A DNA stretch of 64,000 bases from Acidobacteriota bacterium. Lineage in GTDB: Bacteria; Acidobacteriota; Blastocatellia; Pyrinomonadales; Pyrinomonadaceae. The stretch is from contig JAHBSI010000001.1 in NCBI GenBank assembly GCA_019639195.1, positions 62,001 to 126,000 on the forward strand. Reading direction: 5' to 3'. Within the stretch, counting starts at the first letter, position 1, and each line of letters opens with the position of its first letter. Under the pieces are notes generated by a model. That model was not told the origin of the DNA, did no database searches, and worked only from the letters and a program-made list of their open reading frames with translations. Positions 25,795-36,510 of this stretch are shown here, piece after piece. The translations under genes were made by a program, and so were the position numbers.

Positions 25795-27276
25795 ATGGCG
25801 GAAATTACAAAATCCACATTTGATCCACCGCAGATAATTGCGCGTACCGCAAAGATCGCTCTCGCGGCACTCGCCTTTGCGGCGTATTTCACCGGATTAA
25901 CGCTGCCATTGATGGGGCCGGACGAACCTCGATATGCGCAGGTCGCTCGCGAAATGTTCGACCGCGGCGATTGGATCACGCCGACGCTCGGCGGCAGCCT
26001 TTGGTTCGAGAAACCGGCGTTGCTCTATTGGCTCGAAAAGGTCGCTTATCACATCTTCGGTGTAAATGAATTCTCCGCCCGCATCGGCCCTGCAGTTTTT
26101 GGCATCGGTATCATCTTTTGCCTTTATCTTCTCGGTAGGTCGATCGGCCGCGGTGCTCTTTTTGCGGCGATCGCGGCATCGACCGTCGGCCTTATCGCGT
26201 TCGCACACGGTGCAAGCTTTGACATCATCCTGACGCTGCCGATCACCGCAACGCTCGTCGCGTACTACCTGCATCAGAATTCAAAAAGTCCGCGTGGTTT
26301 TCTTGCCGCCGCATACTTCTTTCTCGGCGTCGGCCTGCTCGCAAAAGGCCTTGTCGGTGCGATCTTCCCTGTCGGCATCATCTTTTTCTATCACGTCGTC
26401 CAATGGAAACGTCCCACACGCTCCGCGTTCACGAGTCTGATATGGGGCGGGTTTATCACGCTCATAACGGCCGGTGTCTGGTATGTTCCGATGTACGTCG
26501 AACACGGATATTACTTCATCGACCAGTTCTTCGTGCAGCATCATTTTCAGCGCTTCACCTCGAACAAATACCAGCACCCGCAGTCGTTCATCTTCTTCTT
26601 TTGGATGCTGCCGGTGCTCGCACTTCCGTGGGCTCCGTTTGCGATCCTCGAACTCTGGAAACTTTTCCGCAGCCGATTTCTTCGGCACGACCCGCAGCAG
26701 AACTCCGGTGATGACCTCGGAACATTCGCCGCGGTCTGGCTGCTCCTGCCGCTGTTTTTCTTTTCATTTTCGGGGTCGAAACTGCCCGGCTATATTCTGC
26801 CGGCGGTGCCGGCGGCTGTGATTCTTGCAGGCTTATTTGCGGTTCGACTTGATACTGCAGCCTGGATAAGAAAACTGATCCCTGCAGCCGCCGCTCTGAC
26901 GCTCGCCGCGAGTGTGCTGGTGATCATTTTTTATCTTCCCGGCTTTGCCGAGTCAGATTCCGTCAAAGCTGCGATAGCCGACGCCAACGCCCAGGGCTTC
27001 GAAAATGCTCCCGTTCTCGGGCTTCATACCGTCTCGCACAACGCCGAATTTTACGCGCCGGGCCGCCTCGTCCGAATGCCGGACGGCAAGCAGAGACGCT
27101 TTCTCGGCGCCGCAGAAATTAAGGAATACATAGTGTTGTATAACGGCGGGAAACCGGTGCTCGTCATCGTGCCGCGTGAGTTTCTCGAACGGCTCCAGGC
27201 CTTCGACGGCCTGCGGACAAAAGTGGTTCATCAAACGGCCGAGGACGTACTCGTTGCCGCCTCCGCGGCGCCCTAA
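25795..27276 (+). CDS. ArnT/PMT-like glycosyltransferase, integral membrane
   Basis: This 493-residue protein is a GT-C fold glycosyltransferase of the PMT/ArnT (GT39/GT83) superfamily, which uses polyprenyl-phosphate sugars at the periplasmic side of the inner membrane. The characteristic N-terminal segment after the first helix is LMGPDEPRYAQVAREMF, with the catalytic acidic pair DE near residue 40. About eleven or twelve hydrophobic helices follow, and the C-terminus is a small soluble region (residues ~385-493). ArnT itself adds aminoarabinose to lipid A; whether this protein does so cannot be told. It is divergent from the Gfo/Idh/MocA gene and convergent with the TsaC gene, 2 nt away. 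Confidence 0.85.
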   Translation: MAEITKSTFDPPQIIARTAKIALAALAFAAYFTGLTLPLMGPDEPRYAQVAREMFDRGDWITPTLGGSLWFEKPALLYWLEKVAYHIFGVNEFSARIGPAVFGIGIIFCLYLLGRSIGRGALFAAIAASTVGLIAFAHGASFDIILTLPITATLVAYYLHQNSKSPRGFLAAAYFFLGVGLLAKGLVGAIFPVGIIFFYHVVQWKRPTRSAFTSLIWGGFITLITAGVWYVPMYVEHGYYFIDQFFVQHHFQRFTSNKYQHPQSFIFFFWMLPVLALPWAPFAILELWKLFRSRFLRHDPQQNSGDDLGTFAAVWLLLPLFFFSFSGSKLPGYILPAVPAAVILAGLFAVRLDTAAWIRKLIPAAAALTLAASVLVIIFYLPGFAESDSVKAAIADANAQGFENAPVLGLHTVSHNAEFYAPGRLVRMPDGKQRRFLGAAEIKEYIVLYNGGKPVLVIVPREFLERLQAFDGLRTKVVHQTAEDVLVAASAAP

Positions 27277-27277
27277 G

Positions 27278-28219
27278 CTAATCTTCAGCAGCTCGACGCA
27301 AACGATCCATCAACGCGCGGCCAATTCCCGTTTCAACGGCCTTTTGGCAAAAGATGACTTCGATTCCCTCGGCGTCGCATTCGCGAAAGAACGCAAAGAG
27401 CCGGCGTGCGTATTCCTCGACAGAGGTGCAAATTTCGACCTTGTCGAAGTTTGCGCCTCCGCCGTCAAGCCCGATAAATGCCGCGTGAATTTCCCGGCCG
27501 CATTCTGCCGCATCATCCACGAGCGCGACCCTCGCACGCGGCGAATAATGCTTGTGCCGCATCCCGGGACTTGCCGCCGCATCGCTCATCACGCCGGAAA
27601 AAATTTCTGCACCTGCGACGGCCGTCCTGATCTCTTCGATACCGATCGCACCCGAACGCAGAACGATCGGCACTTCGCCCGTGCAGTCAACGACCGTCGA
27701 TTCGAGCCCGATCTCGGTCGCCTCACCCTGCAAGATACAATCGACCCGGCCGTTAAGATCCTCGAATACAGCGTGCCACGTTGTCGGGCTCGGACGCCCC
27801 GAAATATTTGCGGACGGCGCGACGACCGGCGTTTCACACGCCGCTAGAAATCGCCGAGCCAAGTCGTTCCTCGGCATTCTTATCCCGATCGTTTCAAGCC
27901 CGGCGGTCGCGATCAGCGGTACGCGTTCCGCCTTTCTGAGAACAACTGTCAGCGGTCCCGGAAAGAATGCGTCGATCAGCTTGCGAGCGGGATCCGTGAC
28001 CTCGACGGCTAACTCACCGATCTGCTCAAGGTGCCCGACGTGAGCAATAAGAGGATTGTCTGCCGGCCGCTGCTTCGCCTCGAAGATCTTTGCAACAGCC
28101 GTTTCATCAAAGACATTCGCCCCAAGGCCATAGACCGTCTCGGTCGGAAACGCCACCACGCCGCCGCGTCTGATGAACGCCGCAGCTACCTCCGGATCCG
28201 TGGTCAGCAGTGTTTCCAT
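27278..28219 (-). CDS. tsaC: L-threonylcarbamoyladenylate synthase (Sua5-type)
   Basis: This enzyme makes threonylcarbamoyl-AMP from threonine, bicarbonate and ATP, the first step of the t6A37 tRNA modification. The N-terminal YrdC domain carries VVAFPTETVYGLGANVF, the KxR motif in AKQRPADNPLIAHV and the SxN motif in APSANISGRPSPT. A second Sua5-type C-terminal domain follows, joined by a linker (MSDAAASPGMRHKHYSPRARV). The 313-residue length fits the two-domain Sua5 type rather than the short TsaC. It is divergent from uvrC with a 96-nt gap. Confidence 0.93.
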   Translation of the reverse strand: METLLTTDPEVAAAFIRRGGVVAFPTETVYGLGANVFDETAVAKIFEAKQRPADNPLIAHVGHLEQIGELAVEVTDPARKLIDAFFPGPLTVVLRKAERVPLIATAGLETIGIRMPRNDLARRFLAACETPVVAPSANISGRPSPTTWHAVFEDLNGRVDCILQGEATEIGLESTVVDCTGEVPIVLRSGAIGIEEIRTAVAGAEIFSGVMSDAAASPGMRHKHYSPRARVALVDDAAECGREIHAAFIGLDGGGANFDKVEICTSVEEYARRLFAFFRECDAEGIEVIFCQKAVETGIGRALMDRLRRAAED

Positions 28220-28281
28220 AAGCTGAAAGTCTGTATAACACGCGGTTGAATGTCAACGCGACACTGCGGATCGGCCTTCGT

Positions 28282-28309
28282 TTGTTTGGCATCGGCGATG
28301 CGGTAAAAT
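28282..28309 (+). promoter_or_regulatory. Predicted promoter of uvrC
   Basis: TTGTTT (28282-28287) and TAAAAT (28304-28309) are spaced by 16 bases. The uvrC GTG starts six bases after the -10, so the transcript would begin at or next to the start codon. No Shine-Dalgarno site can exist in such a leader. Confidence 0.45.
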
Positions 28310-28315
28310 TTAGGT

Positions 28316-30157
28316 GTGACGATCGCCGAAAAGTTGAATACCCTGCCCAGAGACGCCGGCATTTACATCCACAAGAATGCCGCCGGGAAGATCATCTACG
28401 TCGGCAAGGCAAAGAATCTACGGAACCGCGTTCGGTCATATTTTCAATCAAGCCGCAATCACGATCCGAAAACACGGCAGCTCGTGCGGCTCATCGCGGA
28501 CTTTGAATTCATCGTCGTCGATAATGAGGTCGAGGCTCTCGTTCTCGAATCGAACCTCATAAAAAAATTCAAGCCGCGATTCAACGTTCTTCTCAAGGAT
28601 GACAAATCCTATCCGCATCTGAAGCTCACGAACGAACCTTTTCCGAAGGTCGTCATCACACGAAAGATCCTTCGCGACGGCTCGTTCTATTTCGGCCCGT
28701 TTCTTCCCGCGGCACTCGCCCGCAAGACGCTGAATCTCGTGAATCGCGCGTTCCAGCTCCGCACTTGTGAGATCGAGATCGACGGCAAACTTCCGCGTCC
28801 TTGCCTCGAATATCATCTGAAACGCTGCCTCGGCCCGTGCGTCAAAGGCCTTTGCACGCAGGAGGAATATCAGGAGGCGGCGGCCGACGTCAAAGCTCTT
28901 CTCGAAGGCAAGAATAAGGAACTTGCAAAGGACCTCGAGAAGCGAATGTGGCTCTTCTCTGAAGACGGGAAATATGAGCTCGCCGCAAAATACCGCGACC
29001 TTCGCGACACCGTTCTCGCGCTAAGCGAAACGCAAAAGATGGCGATGACCGCCGAAAAGGACATCGACATCTTCGGGTTCTATCGCGAAAAACAGCGGCT
29101 CGCACTCCAGCTTTTTACGATGCGGGAAGGCAAGATCGTCGGCCGCCGCGAATTCTTTTGGGAAGACATTGTCGAGGATGAGACGCTCGATATCGGCGAA
29201 TTTTTCGGCGAGGTCCTTTCGCAGTATTACTCGACCGACTACGTGCCGCTGGAGATCCACGTGCCGGTCGATTTTGATGACCGTGCCGTTCTCGAACAAG
29301 CTCTCACCGAACGCAGAGGCCGCCGCGTCCGCATCTTTCATCCGAAGATCGGCACCAAACGGCACCTCGTCGATCTTGTCACAACGAATGCGAAGATCGC
29401 GTTCGAACAGCGTTTCCGCGTCCTCAAGCCCGATTCGGCAAAGGTGCTCGAAGAGCTTCAGGAAGTTCTCGAACTGCCACATTTTCCCGAACGCATCGAG
29501 TCGTTCGACATCTCGAACATTTCGGGTTCGGAGAACGTCGCGGGCATCGTCGTCTTTGAGAATGGCAAGCCCGCACGTGCCGCATATCGACGCTTCATCA
29601 TCAAGACGGTCGAAGGTGCGAATGATTTTGCGTCGATGCACGAAGCCGTCTTTCGCCGTTATCGACGCTCGGTCGAAGAACAGACACCGTTGCCGCAGCT
29701 GATCTTTATCGACGGCGGCAAAGGCCAGCTTTCTGCCGCCGCGGCCGCAATGGCATCTCTCGACCTCGAACAGATAATGCTCGTCGGCCTCGTCAAGCCG
29801 CCGAAACGGCACAACGAGATCTCGCACCTGCTCATTCACGGCCGCGAAGATTCTCCGATCCCCTTCGACCGCAATTCGCTAGCCTTTCGGCTCGTGCTGC
29901 AGATCCGTGAGGAAACACACAAGACCGCGATCGAGTTTCACCGCAAGCGTCGCGAGAAGCGCGATTTCAGTTCTGAGCTGATGGAAATTCCCGGCGTCGG
30001 CGAAAAACGAAAGATGAGGCTGCTTCGCGAATTCGGATCGATCGAGCGCGTTGCAAAAGCAACTGTCGAAGAGCTCGCCAAATTCCTCGGCCCGAAAGTG
30101 GCCGCGGAAGTCGCCGGCCATTACGAGAATCAGCGCCGCCTCGCCGAAAAACCGTAA
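28316..30157 (+). CDS. uvrC: UvrABC excinuclease subunit C
   Basis: UvrC makes the two incisions on either side of a DNA lesion during nucleotide excision repair. The 613-residue protein has all parts: the GIY-YIG nuclease at the N-terminus (AGIYIHKNAAGKIIYVGKAK), the UVR domain near residue 205 for UvrB contact, the RNase H-like 5'-incision domain (SFDISNISGSENVAGIVVFE and FIDGGKGQL), and a C-terminal helix-hairpin-helix pair (IPGVGEKRKMRLLREFG). The start is GTG at 28316, which lies only six bases after a -10 box. Confidence 0.96.
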   Translation: MTIAEKLNTLPRDAGIYIHKNAAGKIIYVGKAKNLRNRVRSYFQSSRNHDPKTRQLVRLIADFEFIVVDNEVEALVLESNLIKKFKPRFNVLLKDDKSYPHLKLTNEPFPKVVITRKILRDGSFYFGPFLPAALARKTLNLVNRAFQLRTCEIEIDGKLPRPCLEYHLKRCLGPCVKGLCTQEEYQEAAADVKALLEGKNKELAKDLEKRMWLFSEDGKYELAAKYRDLRDTVLALSETQKMAMTAEKDIDIFGFYREKQRLALQLFTMREGKIVGRREFFWEDIVEDETLDIGEFFGEVLSQYYSTDYVPLEIHVPVDFDDRAVLEQALTERRGRRVRIFHPKIGTKRHLVDLVTTNAKIAFEQRFRVLKPDSAKVLEELQEVLELPHFPERIESFDISNISGSENVAGIVVFENGKPARAAYRRFIIKTVEGANDFASMHEAVFRRYRRSVEEQTPLPQLIFIDGGKGQLSAAAAAMASLDLEQIMLVGLVKPPKRHNEISHLLIHGREDSPIPFDRNSLAFRLVLQIREETHKTAIEFHRKRREKRDFSSELMEIPGVGEKRKMRLLREFGSIERVAKATVEELAKFLGPKVAAEVAGHYENQRRLAEKP

Positions 30158-30237
30158 GAGAGCTCGGGTCCGTCCTTTGCAATTTTTCTGTTTTGCGGTG
30201 ACAATGATGCAGCTTCAACTAAAAGGAGGATTTTTTG

Positions 30238-30885
30238 ATGAGATCATTGCTTGCATTGGGCATTCTGTCTTTTGCCGTTTCATTCTGCGGACTTGCTGAT
30301 AAGCTCAAGAGCCCGTCCGCACCGTCCGCGAACAGCGCAAATTCGTCGGCTGCAAAGCCCGCACCTGACTCCAGCAGTCAGTCCGACACGCCTTCAGCCG
30401 AGAAAGCGACGCCGTCCGCCGCTCAACAGGCGATAATCGATGGCGGCACCGAGACGAAATGGGATGCTCAGGGAATTTCGTGGAAATTGCCCGCAGGTTG
30501 GAAAAAGATGGACGTCGGCAAGGAGACATTTAACTACAGCTCGCCCGACAACGCCTTTTTGCTTGTGAATATCTCAACGCTCGGCGACAATTTCCCGACC
30601 GATGTCAGTCTGAAAGCCTACTACGACCAGGCGATCCAGCAGATGCGAAACGGTAAATACGAATCGGCGAAAATGGTCGAGATCGACGGCATTCCCGGTG
30701 TCGAGTTTGTCGAAGCACCGCCCGAAGGCAAGGACGATCCTCGCCGGCATCAGTGGATCGGATATCGAAAATATCTCGGCCAAACGCAGATGCTCAACGT
30801 GATGACATCGACAAAGGCCTCGAATTTTTCGAAGCACTCGGATGATTTTCCGGCGATCCTTTACTCGATGAAAGCGACGAAATAG
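30238..30885 (+). CDS. Small secreted or lipid-anchored protein of unknown function
   Basis: This 215-residue protein starts at ATG 30238, seven bases after AAGGAGGA; the TTG three bases upstream is less likely. The first 17 residues form a hydrophobic signal ending in SFCGLADKL, and the Cys could be lipid-modified although the lipobox is not canonical. A Ser/Ala/Pro-rich disordered segment covers residues ~22-62, and a compact globular domain follows (ISWKLPAGWKKM ... YSSPDNAFLLVNIST ... ILYSMKATK). The globular part resembles small cystatin-like or PsbP-like surface domains only in general pattern. I assign no function. Confidence 0.72.
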   Translation: MRSLLALGILSFAVSFCGLADKLKSPSAPSANSANSSAAKPAPDSSSQSDTPSAEKATPSAAQQAIIDGGTETKWDAQGISWKLPAGWKKMDVGKETFNYSSPDNAFLLVNISTLGDNFPTDVSLKAYYDQAIQQMRNGKYESAKMVEIDGIPGVEFVEAPPEGKDDPRRHQWIGYRKYLGQTQMLNVMTSTKASNFSKHSDDFPAILYSMKATK

Positions 30886-30900
30886 CTTTTTAGAAAAACC

Positions 30901-31518
30901 TTACGCAAGAGTAGGCGCGTCTGAATGCGGGATGAAACACCTGCGGCAGCGCGCCTCATATTTGTCCGCTGCACCGACCTCGACGCGGGCCTCCGATTCG
31001 ACCGTTCGCTGCGAATAATTCGCCGTCGAACCGCATTTGACACAGATCGCGTGTGTTTTTGTGATGAATTCCGCGATCGAAAGCAGCTGCGGCATCGGCT
31101 CAAAAGGCTTGCCCATAAAGTCCTGATCGAGCCCCGCGATGATCACGCGCTTGCCTGAGCTTGCAAGCTTGTTCACGGCATCAATGATCTCTTCGTCAAA
31201 GAATTGTCCTTCGTCAATTCCGACGACCTGCGTGTCCTCGGAAATGTGCGAGAGCATCTCGGCCGTCGTCGAAACTGGGATCGAATCGTGCTTTTGTCCC
31301 GAATGCGACGCGATCTCCTGCTTCGAATATCGTGCGTCGATCTGCGGTTTGAAGACAAGCACCTTCTGCCTCGCGATCCTTGCGCGATTCAATCGCCGGA
31401 TCAGCTCCTCGCTTTTACCCGAGAACATCGAACCGACTATCACCTCTATCCAACCCGTTTCATTCGCACGGGCCTTACGGCGTTCTTCCGAATTATCGAA
31501 CGCAAATTCCTCGACCAT
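30901..31518 (-). CDS. tdk: Thymidine kinase (type II)
   Basis: This 205-residue enzyme phosphorylates thymidine with ATP for nucleotide salvage. The P-loop is in [17 protein letters not shown] near residue 28, the catalytic Glu region is [13 protein letters not shown] near 99, and the zinc site comprises CVKCG near 158 and CRRC near 193. The substrate lasso with [18 protein letters not shown] is present. It lies 57 nt downstream of the iPGM-like gene, at the end of the eno-HEAT-iPGM-like run. Confidence 0.93.
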   Translation of the reverse strand: MVEEFAFDNSEERRKARANETGWIEVIVGSMFSGKSEELIRRLNRARIARQKVLVFKPQIDARYSKQEIASHSGQKHDSIPVSTTAEMLSHISEDTQVVGIDEGQFFDEEIIDAVNKLASSGKRVIIAGLDQDFMGKPFEPMPQLLSIAEFITKTHAICVKCGSTANYSQRTVESEARVEVGAADKYEARCRRCFIPHSDAPTLA

Positions 31519-31575
31519 AATCTACGAAAAATAGAAGTTACCACACGTGAGGCGGCGAATGCACGAAGCCGTGTG

Positions 31576-33120
31576 TTAGAAGAGAGCAGTGCCCGTCATC
31601 TCGCCCGGCTTTTCGATCGAAAGCAGGCTGAGCAGCGTCGGTGCAACATCGACGAGCGAACCGTCCGAGCGGAGCGTGAGGCCCGCAACATCTTTGCCTG
31701 CAATAATTAGCGGGACGCGATTTCTGGAGTTTCGCGGCGGTGCATCAGAATCTTCTTCGGCAAGCATTTGTTCGCATCGCCCGTGCGAAGCCGTCACGAC
31801 CGCGATGCCGCCCGCGTTTATGACCGCATCGCAAACACCGCCGAGACACGTATCAACGAACTGAACGGCCTCGACCGTCTTATCGAAGCTGCCGGTCTCC
31901 GCAACAAGTGTTGCGGCCGGCAGGTTCACAATAAAAACGCCCGAGCCGCGGGACGCAAGGCTCGCGAGAGCTCGGTCGGCGATCTTAAAGCTTTGCGATT
32001 CGGGCGTCAGATCGAGCGTCTCGTCCTTTGGCGTCGGCACAAGAATATTCTGCTCGCTTGCGCTTTGCGATTCCCTTGCACCGTTAAAAAAGTACGACAG
32101 GTGCGGATACCTCTCCGTCTGCGTCGTCTTTACGTTCACGACGCCCGCGGCGGAAAGCGCGTCGGTCAGCGTGCCCGCACTCTCTTCCGATGGAAATGCG
32201 ATGGGCAGCTCAAAGCTCGCGTCATATTCCGTCAGGCAGATCGTCTCGATCAGCGGTTTCTTTGCGCCGGTCGAATCCGGCACGGACAGCGAACGGACAA
32301 GCTGGCGGATCGTCTCCGGCCTGTGATTGAAATAGATAACGAGATCGCCGTCCTTTACTCGCGTAACCGGTTCGTGATCCTTACCCTCGATCACGATCGG
32401 CGCGATGAACTCATCCGCGATGCCGCGCAAGAATGCATTTCGGATCGCGGTTACGGCGTCGCCGCTACGCTCGCCTTCGGCGTGTACGAGCATCGTATAG
32501 ACACGTGCCGTCCGCTCCCAATTCTCGCGGCTGTCCATTCCGAAATATCGCCCGCAAAGCGTTGCGACACGCCCGACGCCGATCTCCGCCATCTTGATCT
32601 CGAGAGCCTCGATGTAAACATCGGCAGTTCGCGGCGGAACATCGACGCCGTCAAGGATCGCGTGTATGTTCACGTCCGAGATCGACTCGGCCTTTGCCAT
32701 CCGCAGCAAGCCAAAAAGAGTGTTCGTTGATGAGTGAATGCCGCCGTCGCTCAGCAGGCCGATGAGATGGACCGATGCATTTCTGCGTGCGGCGGACTCC
32801 ATCGCGGCCTTCAGGATCTTATTCTTTGCGAACTTTCCTGACCGAAGAGCTTTCTCGACCATCGAAACCTCGGCCTGTGCGGGCCTGCCTGTTCCCAACG
32901 CGAGATGGCCGGCCTCGGGGTTGCCGACCGCACTTTTTTCCTGCCCGATCGCCCGCCCGCACGAGATGATCTCCGTCGAGGCGAATTTGCCGGACAGCGC
33001 GTCAAAATACGGGGTGTGCGCCTGGAGTATCGCGTTGCCGTGCACCTCGGCAGACCTTCCCCAGCCATCGAGAAGGATGAGCGCTATGGGCGGTCGTAAT
33101 GGAGTTTTCGTCGGACTCAT
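31576..33120 (-). CDS. iPGM-like protein with degenerate active site (probable pseudoenzyme)
   Basis: The 514-residue protein aligns end to end with cofactor-independent phosphoglycerate mutase (LILLDGWGR at residues 15-22, HLIGLLSDGGIHSS, YFFNGARES). Most catalytic residues of the family are changed. The nucleophilic Ser of GNSEVGH is Pro68 (GNPEAGH). The metal ligands of NPDMVGHTG are replaced (Thr404 and Glu408 in NLPAATLVAETG), the ADHGN ligand Asp is Ser445 (ASHGR), and the His of HTAHT is Asn464. Only the first Asp (residue 18) and one His (446) remain. The protein should not catalyse the mutase reaction by the known mechanism. It lies three genes after eno in a minus-strand run. A regulatory or scaffold role, or another phosphatase-superfamily reaction, is possible. 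Confidence 0.82.
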   Translation of the reverse strand: MSPTKTPLRPPIALILLDGWGRSAEVHGNAILQAHTPYFDALSGKFASTEIISCGRAIGQEKSAVGNPEAGHLALGTGRPAQAEVSMVEKALRSGKFAKNKILKAAMESAARRNASVHLIGLLSDGGIHSSTNTLFGLLRMAKAESISDVNIHAILDGVDVPPRTADVYIEALEIKMAEIGVGRVATLCGRYFGMDSRENWERTARVYTMLVHAEGERSGDAVTAIRNAFLRGIADEFIAPIVIEGKDHEPVTRVKDGDLVIYFNHRPETIRQLVRSLSVPDSTGAKKPLIETICLTEYDASFELPIAFPSEESAGTLTDALSAAGVVNVKTTQTERYPHLSYFFNGARESQSASEQNILVPTPKDETLDLTPESQSFKIADRALASLASRGSGVFIVNLPAATLVAETGSFDKTVEAVQFVDTCLGGVCDAVINAGGIAVVTASHGRCEQMLAEEDSDAPPRNSRNRVPLIIAGKDVAGLTLRSDGSLVDVAPTLLSLLSIEKPGEMTGTALF

Positions 33121-33163
33121 TTTCGGGTGCGGGCAGACGCCGCAAAAGTAAGGCTAGCTTCGA

Positions 33164-33723
33164 TTATATCTGATTGCTGCGGTCGGTGAAAGACCAAAGT
33201 TCCTCGCCGCTCGTGTCGAGTTTCAGCACGTTTCGGGCCTTCGCTTTGATGGCCGCCTTTGCGTCTTTCAGATGTCGCGTGGTAACGAGTTTGAGCTCGG
33301 CGATCAATTCCGGCTCGCCTTTCGCTATCCGGGCCGCGACCTCGATCGCGAACGCACGCACGGCGGTCGGCGCCGTCGGATCGTCGATCTTTGCAAGGCA
33401 AATGTCGTAAAGGCGGCCCTCGAATCGCGGCGGGATCGGTGCCGTCTGCAGCAGCCGAAGAATGTTCCGATGAGCACTTTCAAACGCAGGATCCTCGTCC
33501 TCAAGCATCTCAACGATTCGCTTGAAATACGGCCCGATGAGCTGCGGATGTTCTTGAACGACGTTCGAAACGGCCCAGGCCGAACGCTGCACGACGCGAT
33601 ATTCCCGCGAAAGGAAAAGTCGTATCAGCTCGGCAAAACGTTCCTTGTCCGAGCCGACATAACTTACGACCTTGAGCATCTGCCGCCGCGAATGCTCGCG
33701 CAATATCTCGGCCCGAAGATCCA

Positions 33724-33724
<1 letters not shown>
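33164..33724 (-). CDS. HEAT-repeat-like protein coupled to enolase
   Basis: This is a 186-residue, mostly helical protein, taken from ATG 33724, whose first base overlaps the last base of the eno stop codon (TAATG). A longer frame to 33832 exists but would run into eno. The sequence has the repeat pattern of HEAT-like helices, for example VQRSAWAVSNVVQEHPQLI and VRAFAIEVAARIAKGEPELI. Such proteins are generally binding scaffolds. No signal peptide is seen. Strong translational coupling to eno and the following iPGM-like gene suggests a shared function around lower glycolysis, but no specific partner is visible. Confidence 0.7.
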
Positions 33725-35031
<1,307 letters not shown>

Positions 35032-35055
35032 CTAAAAATTTTCCCGAAACGAGAA

Positions 35056-36447
35056 TTATGTCCTTTCCATCCGCACCTGTAAAATGCGGCGCTTATCGAC
35101 CTTTTCGATATGGAATACATTGCCGTTGTAGGGCAATGAATCGCCCTCTTCGAGTATCTGTCCGGCTTCGGCCATCAGGAAGCCGGCGATCGTCGTGTAC
35201 GTCTCCGAAACTGGCAGATTTACGTCCAGGCGCCGATTCATATCACGAACCGCGAGCCCGCCGTCAAGCCGATACGAGCCGTCCGGCAGTTCCAATATCT
35301 GATCGTTGACCTCTTCATCATGCTCGTCCGAAATATCGCCGACGATCTCCTCGAGCAGGTCTTCGAGCGTGATGATGCCCTCGATGCCGCCGTGTTCATC
35401 GACGACGAAGCCGAAGTGGAACTTCTCCCGCTGCATCTGACGAAGGACGTCTTCGAGCCTTGCGGTATCGACGACATAGCTCGCCTTCATCAGCACATCC
35501 GCGAGACGAAATTTCTCCTTTCGCCCGACATAGCTTACGAGGTCTTTGCTGTGCACATAGCCCGCGATATCGTCGAGCGACGTCCGATAGACGGGAATTC
35601 GCGAGTATCCGTGTTCCTGAAATGCGGCCGCGATCTCGTCAAACATCGCCGTTTCAGGGATCGCAACTACCTCGGTGCGCGGAACCATCGCCTCTTTCAC
35701 CGTCGTTTCCGAAAACTCGAACACCTTGTTGATCAGCGTTCGTTCGACGACGTTCAGATGGCCGCTCTCTTCCGAAATGCGGACGAGATTGCGGATCTCA
35801 TCCTCGGTGTAGCTCGCCGCATGCTCGCCCGCCGCCTCCAATCCGAAAAGGCGAACGGTCTTCGTTCCCGCCCAATCAAGCAGCCGGATCGGATAGTAAA
35901 AGACCTTGTAAAAAAGCTGCAGCGGAACAGCGATGATGTACGCGATCTTTTCCGAAAGTTCGAGTGCCGCCGTCTTTGGAGCAAGCTCGCCGAAGACGAT
36001 ATGCAGGAACGTGATGAACGAAAAGCCGACCGCGAATGACACCGTGTGGATCACGGTCGGTGCCGTTAGAACTTCGATGCCGGAGACGCCCGCCGCCCAC
36101 TGCAGCATCGGCTCCAGTAGCCTTGCGACCGCCGGTTCGCCGACCCAGCCAAGCCCGAGCGATGCGAGCGTGATCCCAAGCTGAGTCGCCGAAATATACG
36201 CGTTCAGATGCTCGAGCATATCGAGAAGCCTTGCCGCCGCACGATTTCCATCTGCGGCCTGCGCCTCGATCCGCGATTTGCGAACGGCCACAAGCGCGAA
36301 TTCGCTCGCTACAAAAAATCCGTTCGCAAAAACTAGAAACACGACAAGAAGCAGGTTCGCGACCGACCACGAAAGTGTCGGCATTGAGAACGTCTCCGAA
36401 GCGTCTGCGAAGAGGAAAAAAGAAAGGGTACTAGCAGGGTCGTCCAT
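35056..36447 (-). CDS. CNNM/HlyC-CorC family membrane protein
   Basis: This 463-residue protein belongs to the CNNM/CorC (formerly hemolysin C) family, which carries or senses divalent metal ions. An N-terminal DUF21 membrane domain (residues ~25-210, three or four helices, with FANGFFVASEFALVAVRKSR) is followed by a tandem CBS pair (~225-345, VPRTEVVAIPETA and HFGFVVDEHGGIEGIITLEDLLEEIVGDI) and a C-terminal transporter-associated domain. ATG 36447 is used; ATG 36384 just before the first helix is an equal candidate. Mg2+ or Co2+ efflux is the usual suggestion for the family, not shown here. Confidence 0.87.
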   Translation of the reverse strand: MDDPASTLSFFLFADASETFSMPTLSWSVANLLLVVFLVFANGFFVASEFALVAVRKSRIEAQAADGNRAAARLLDMLEHLNAYISATQLGITLASLGLGWVGEPAVARLLEPMLQWAAGVSGIEVLTAPTVIHTVSFAVGFSFITFLHIVFGELAPKTAALELSEKIAYIIAVPLQLFYKVFYYPIRLLDWAGTKTVRLFGLEAAGEHAASYTEDEIRNLVRISEESGHLNVVERTLINKVFEFSETTVKEAMVPRTEVVAIPETAMFDEIAAAFQEHGYSRIPVYRTSLDDIAGYVHSKDLVSYVGRKEKFRLADVLMKASYVVDTARLEDVLRQMQREKFHFGFVVDEHGGIEGIITLEDLLEEIVGDISDEHDEEVNDQILELPDGSYRLDGGLAVRDMNRRLDVNLPVSETYTTIAGFLMAEAGQILEEGDSLPYNGNVFHIEKVDKRRILQVRMERT

Positions 36448-36510
36448 TCAATATGATCGAGAACCACTCAAGGGGCCTCGATAAGAACTTAACAAGTTCG
36501 AGCCGTCATT

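Noticed and set aside
31768-32730. Plus-strand ORF of 320 codons inside the iPGM-like gene
   Set aside because: It is rich in Arg and His with no domain or ribosome site, and the iPGM alignment on the minus strand is full length.
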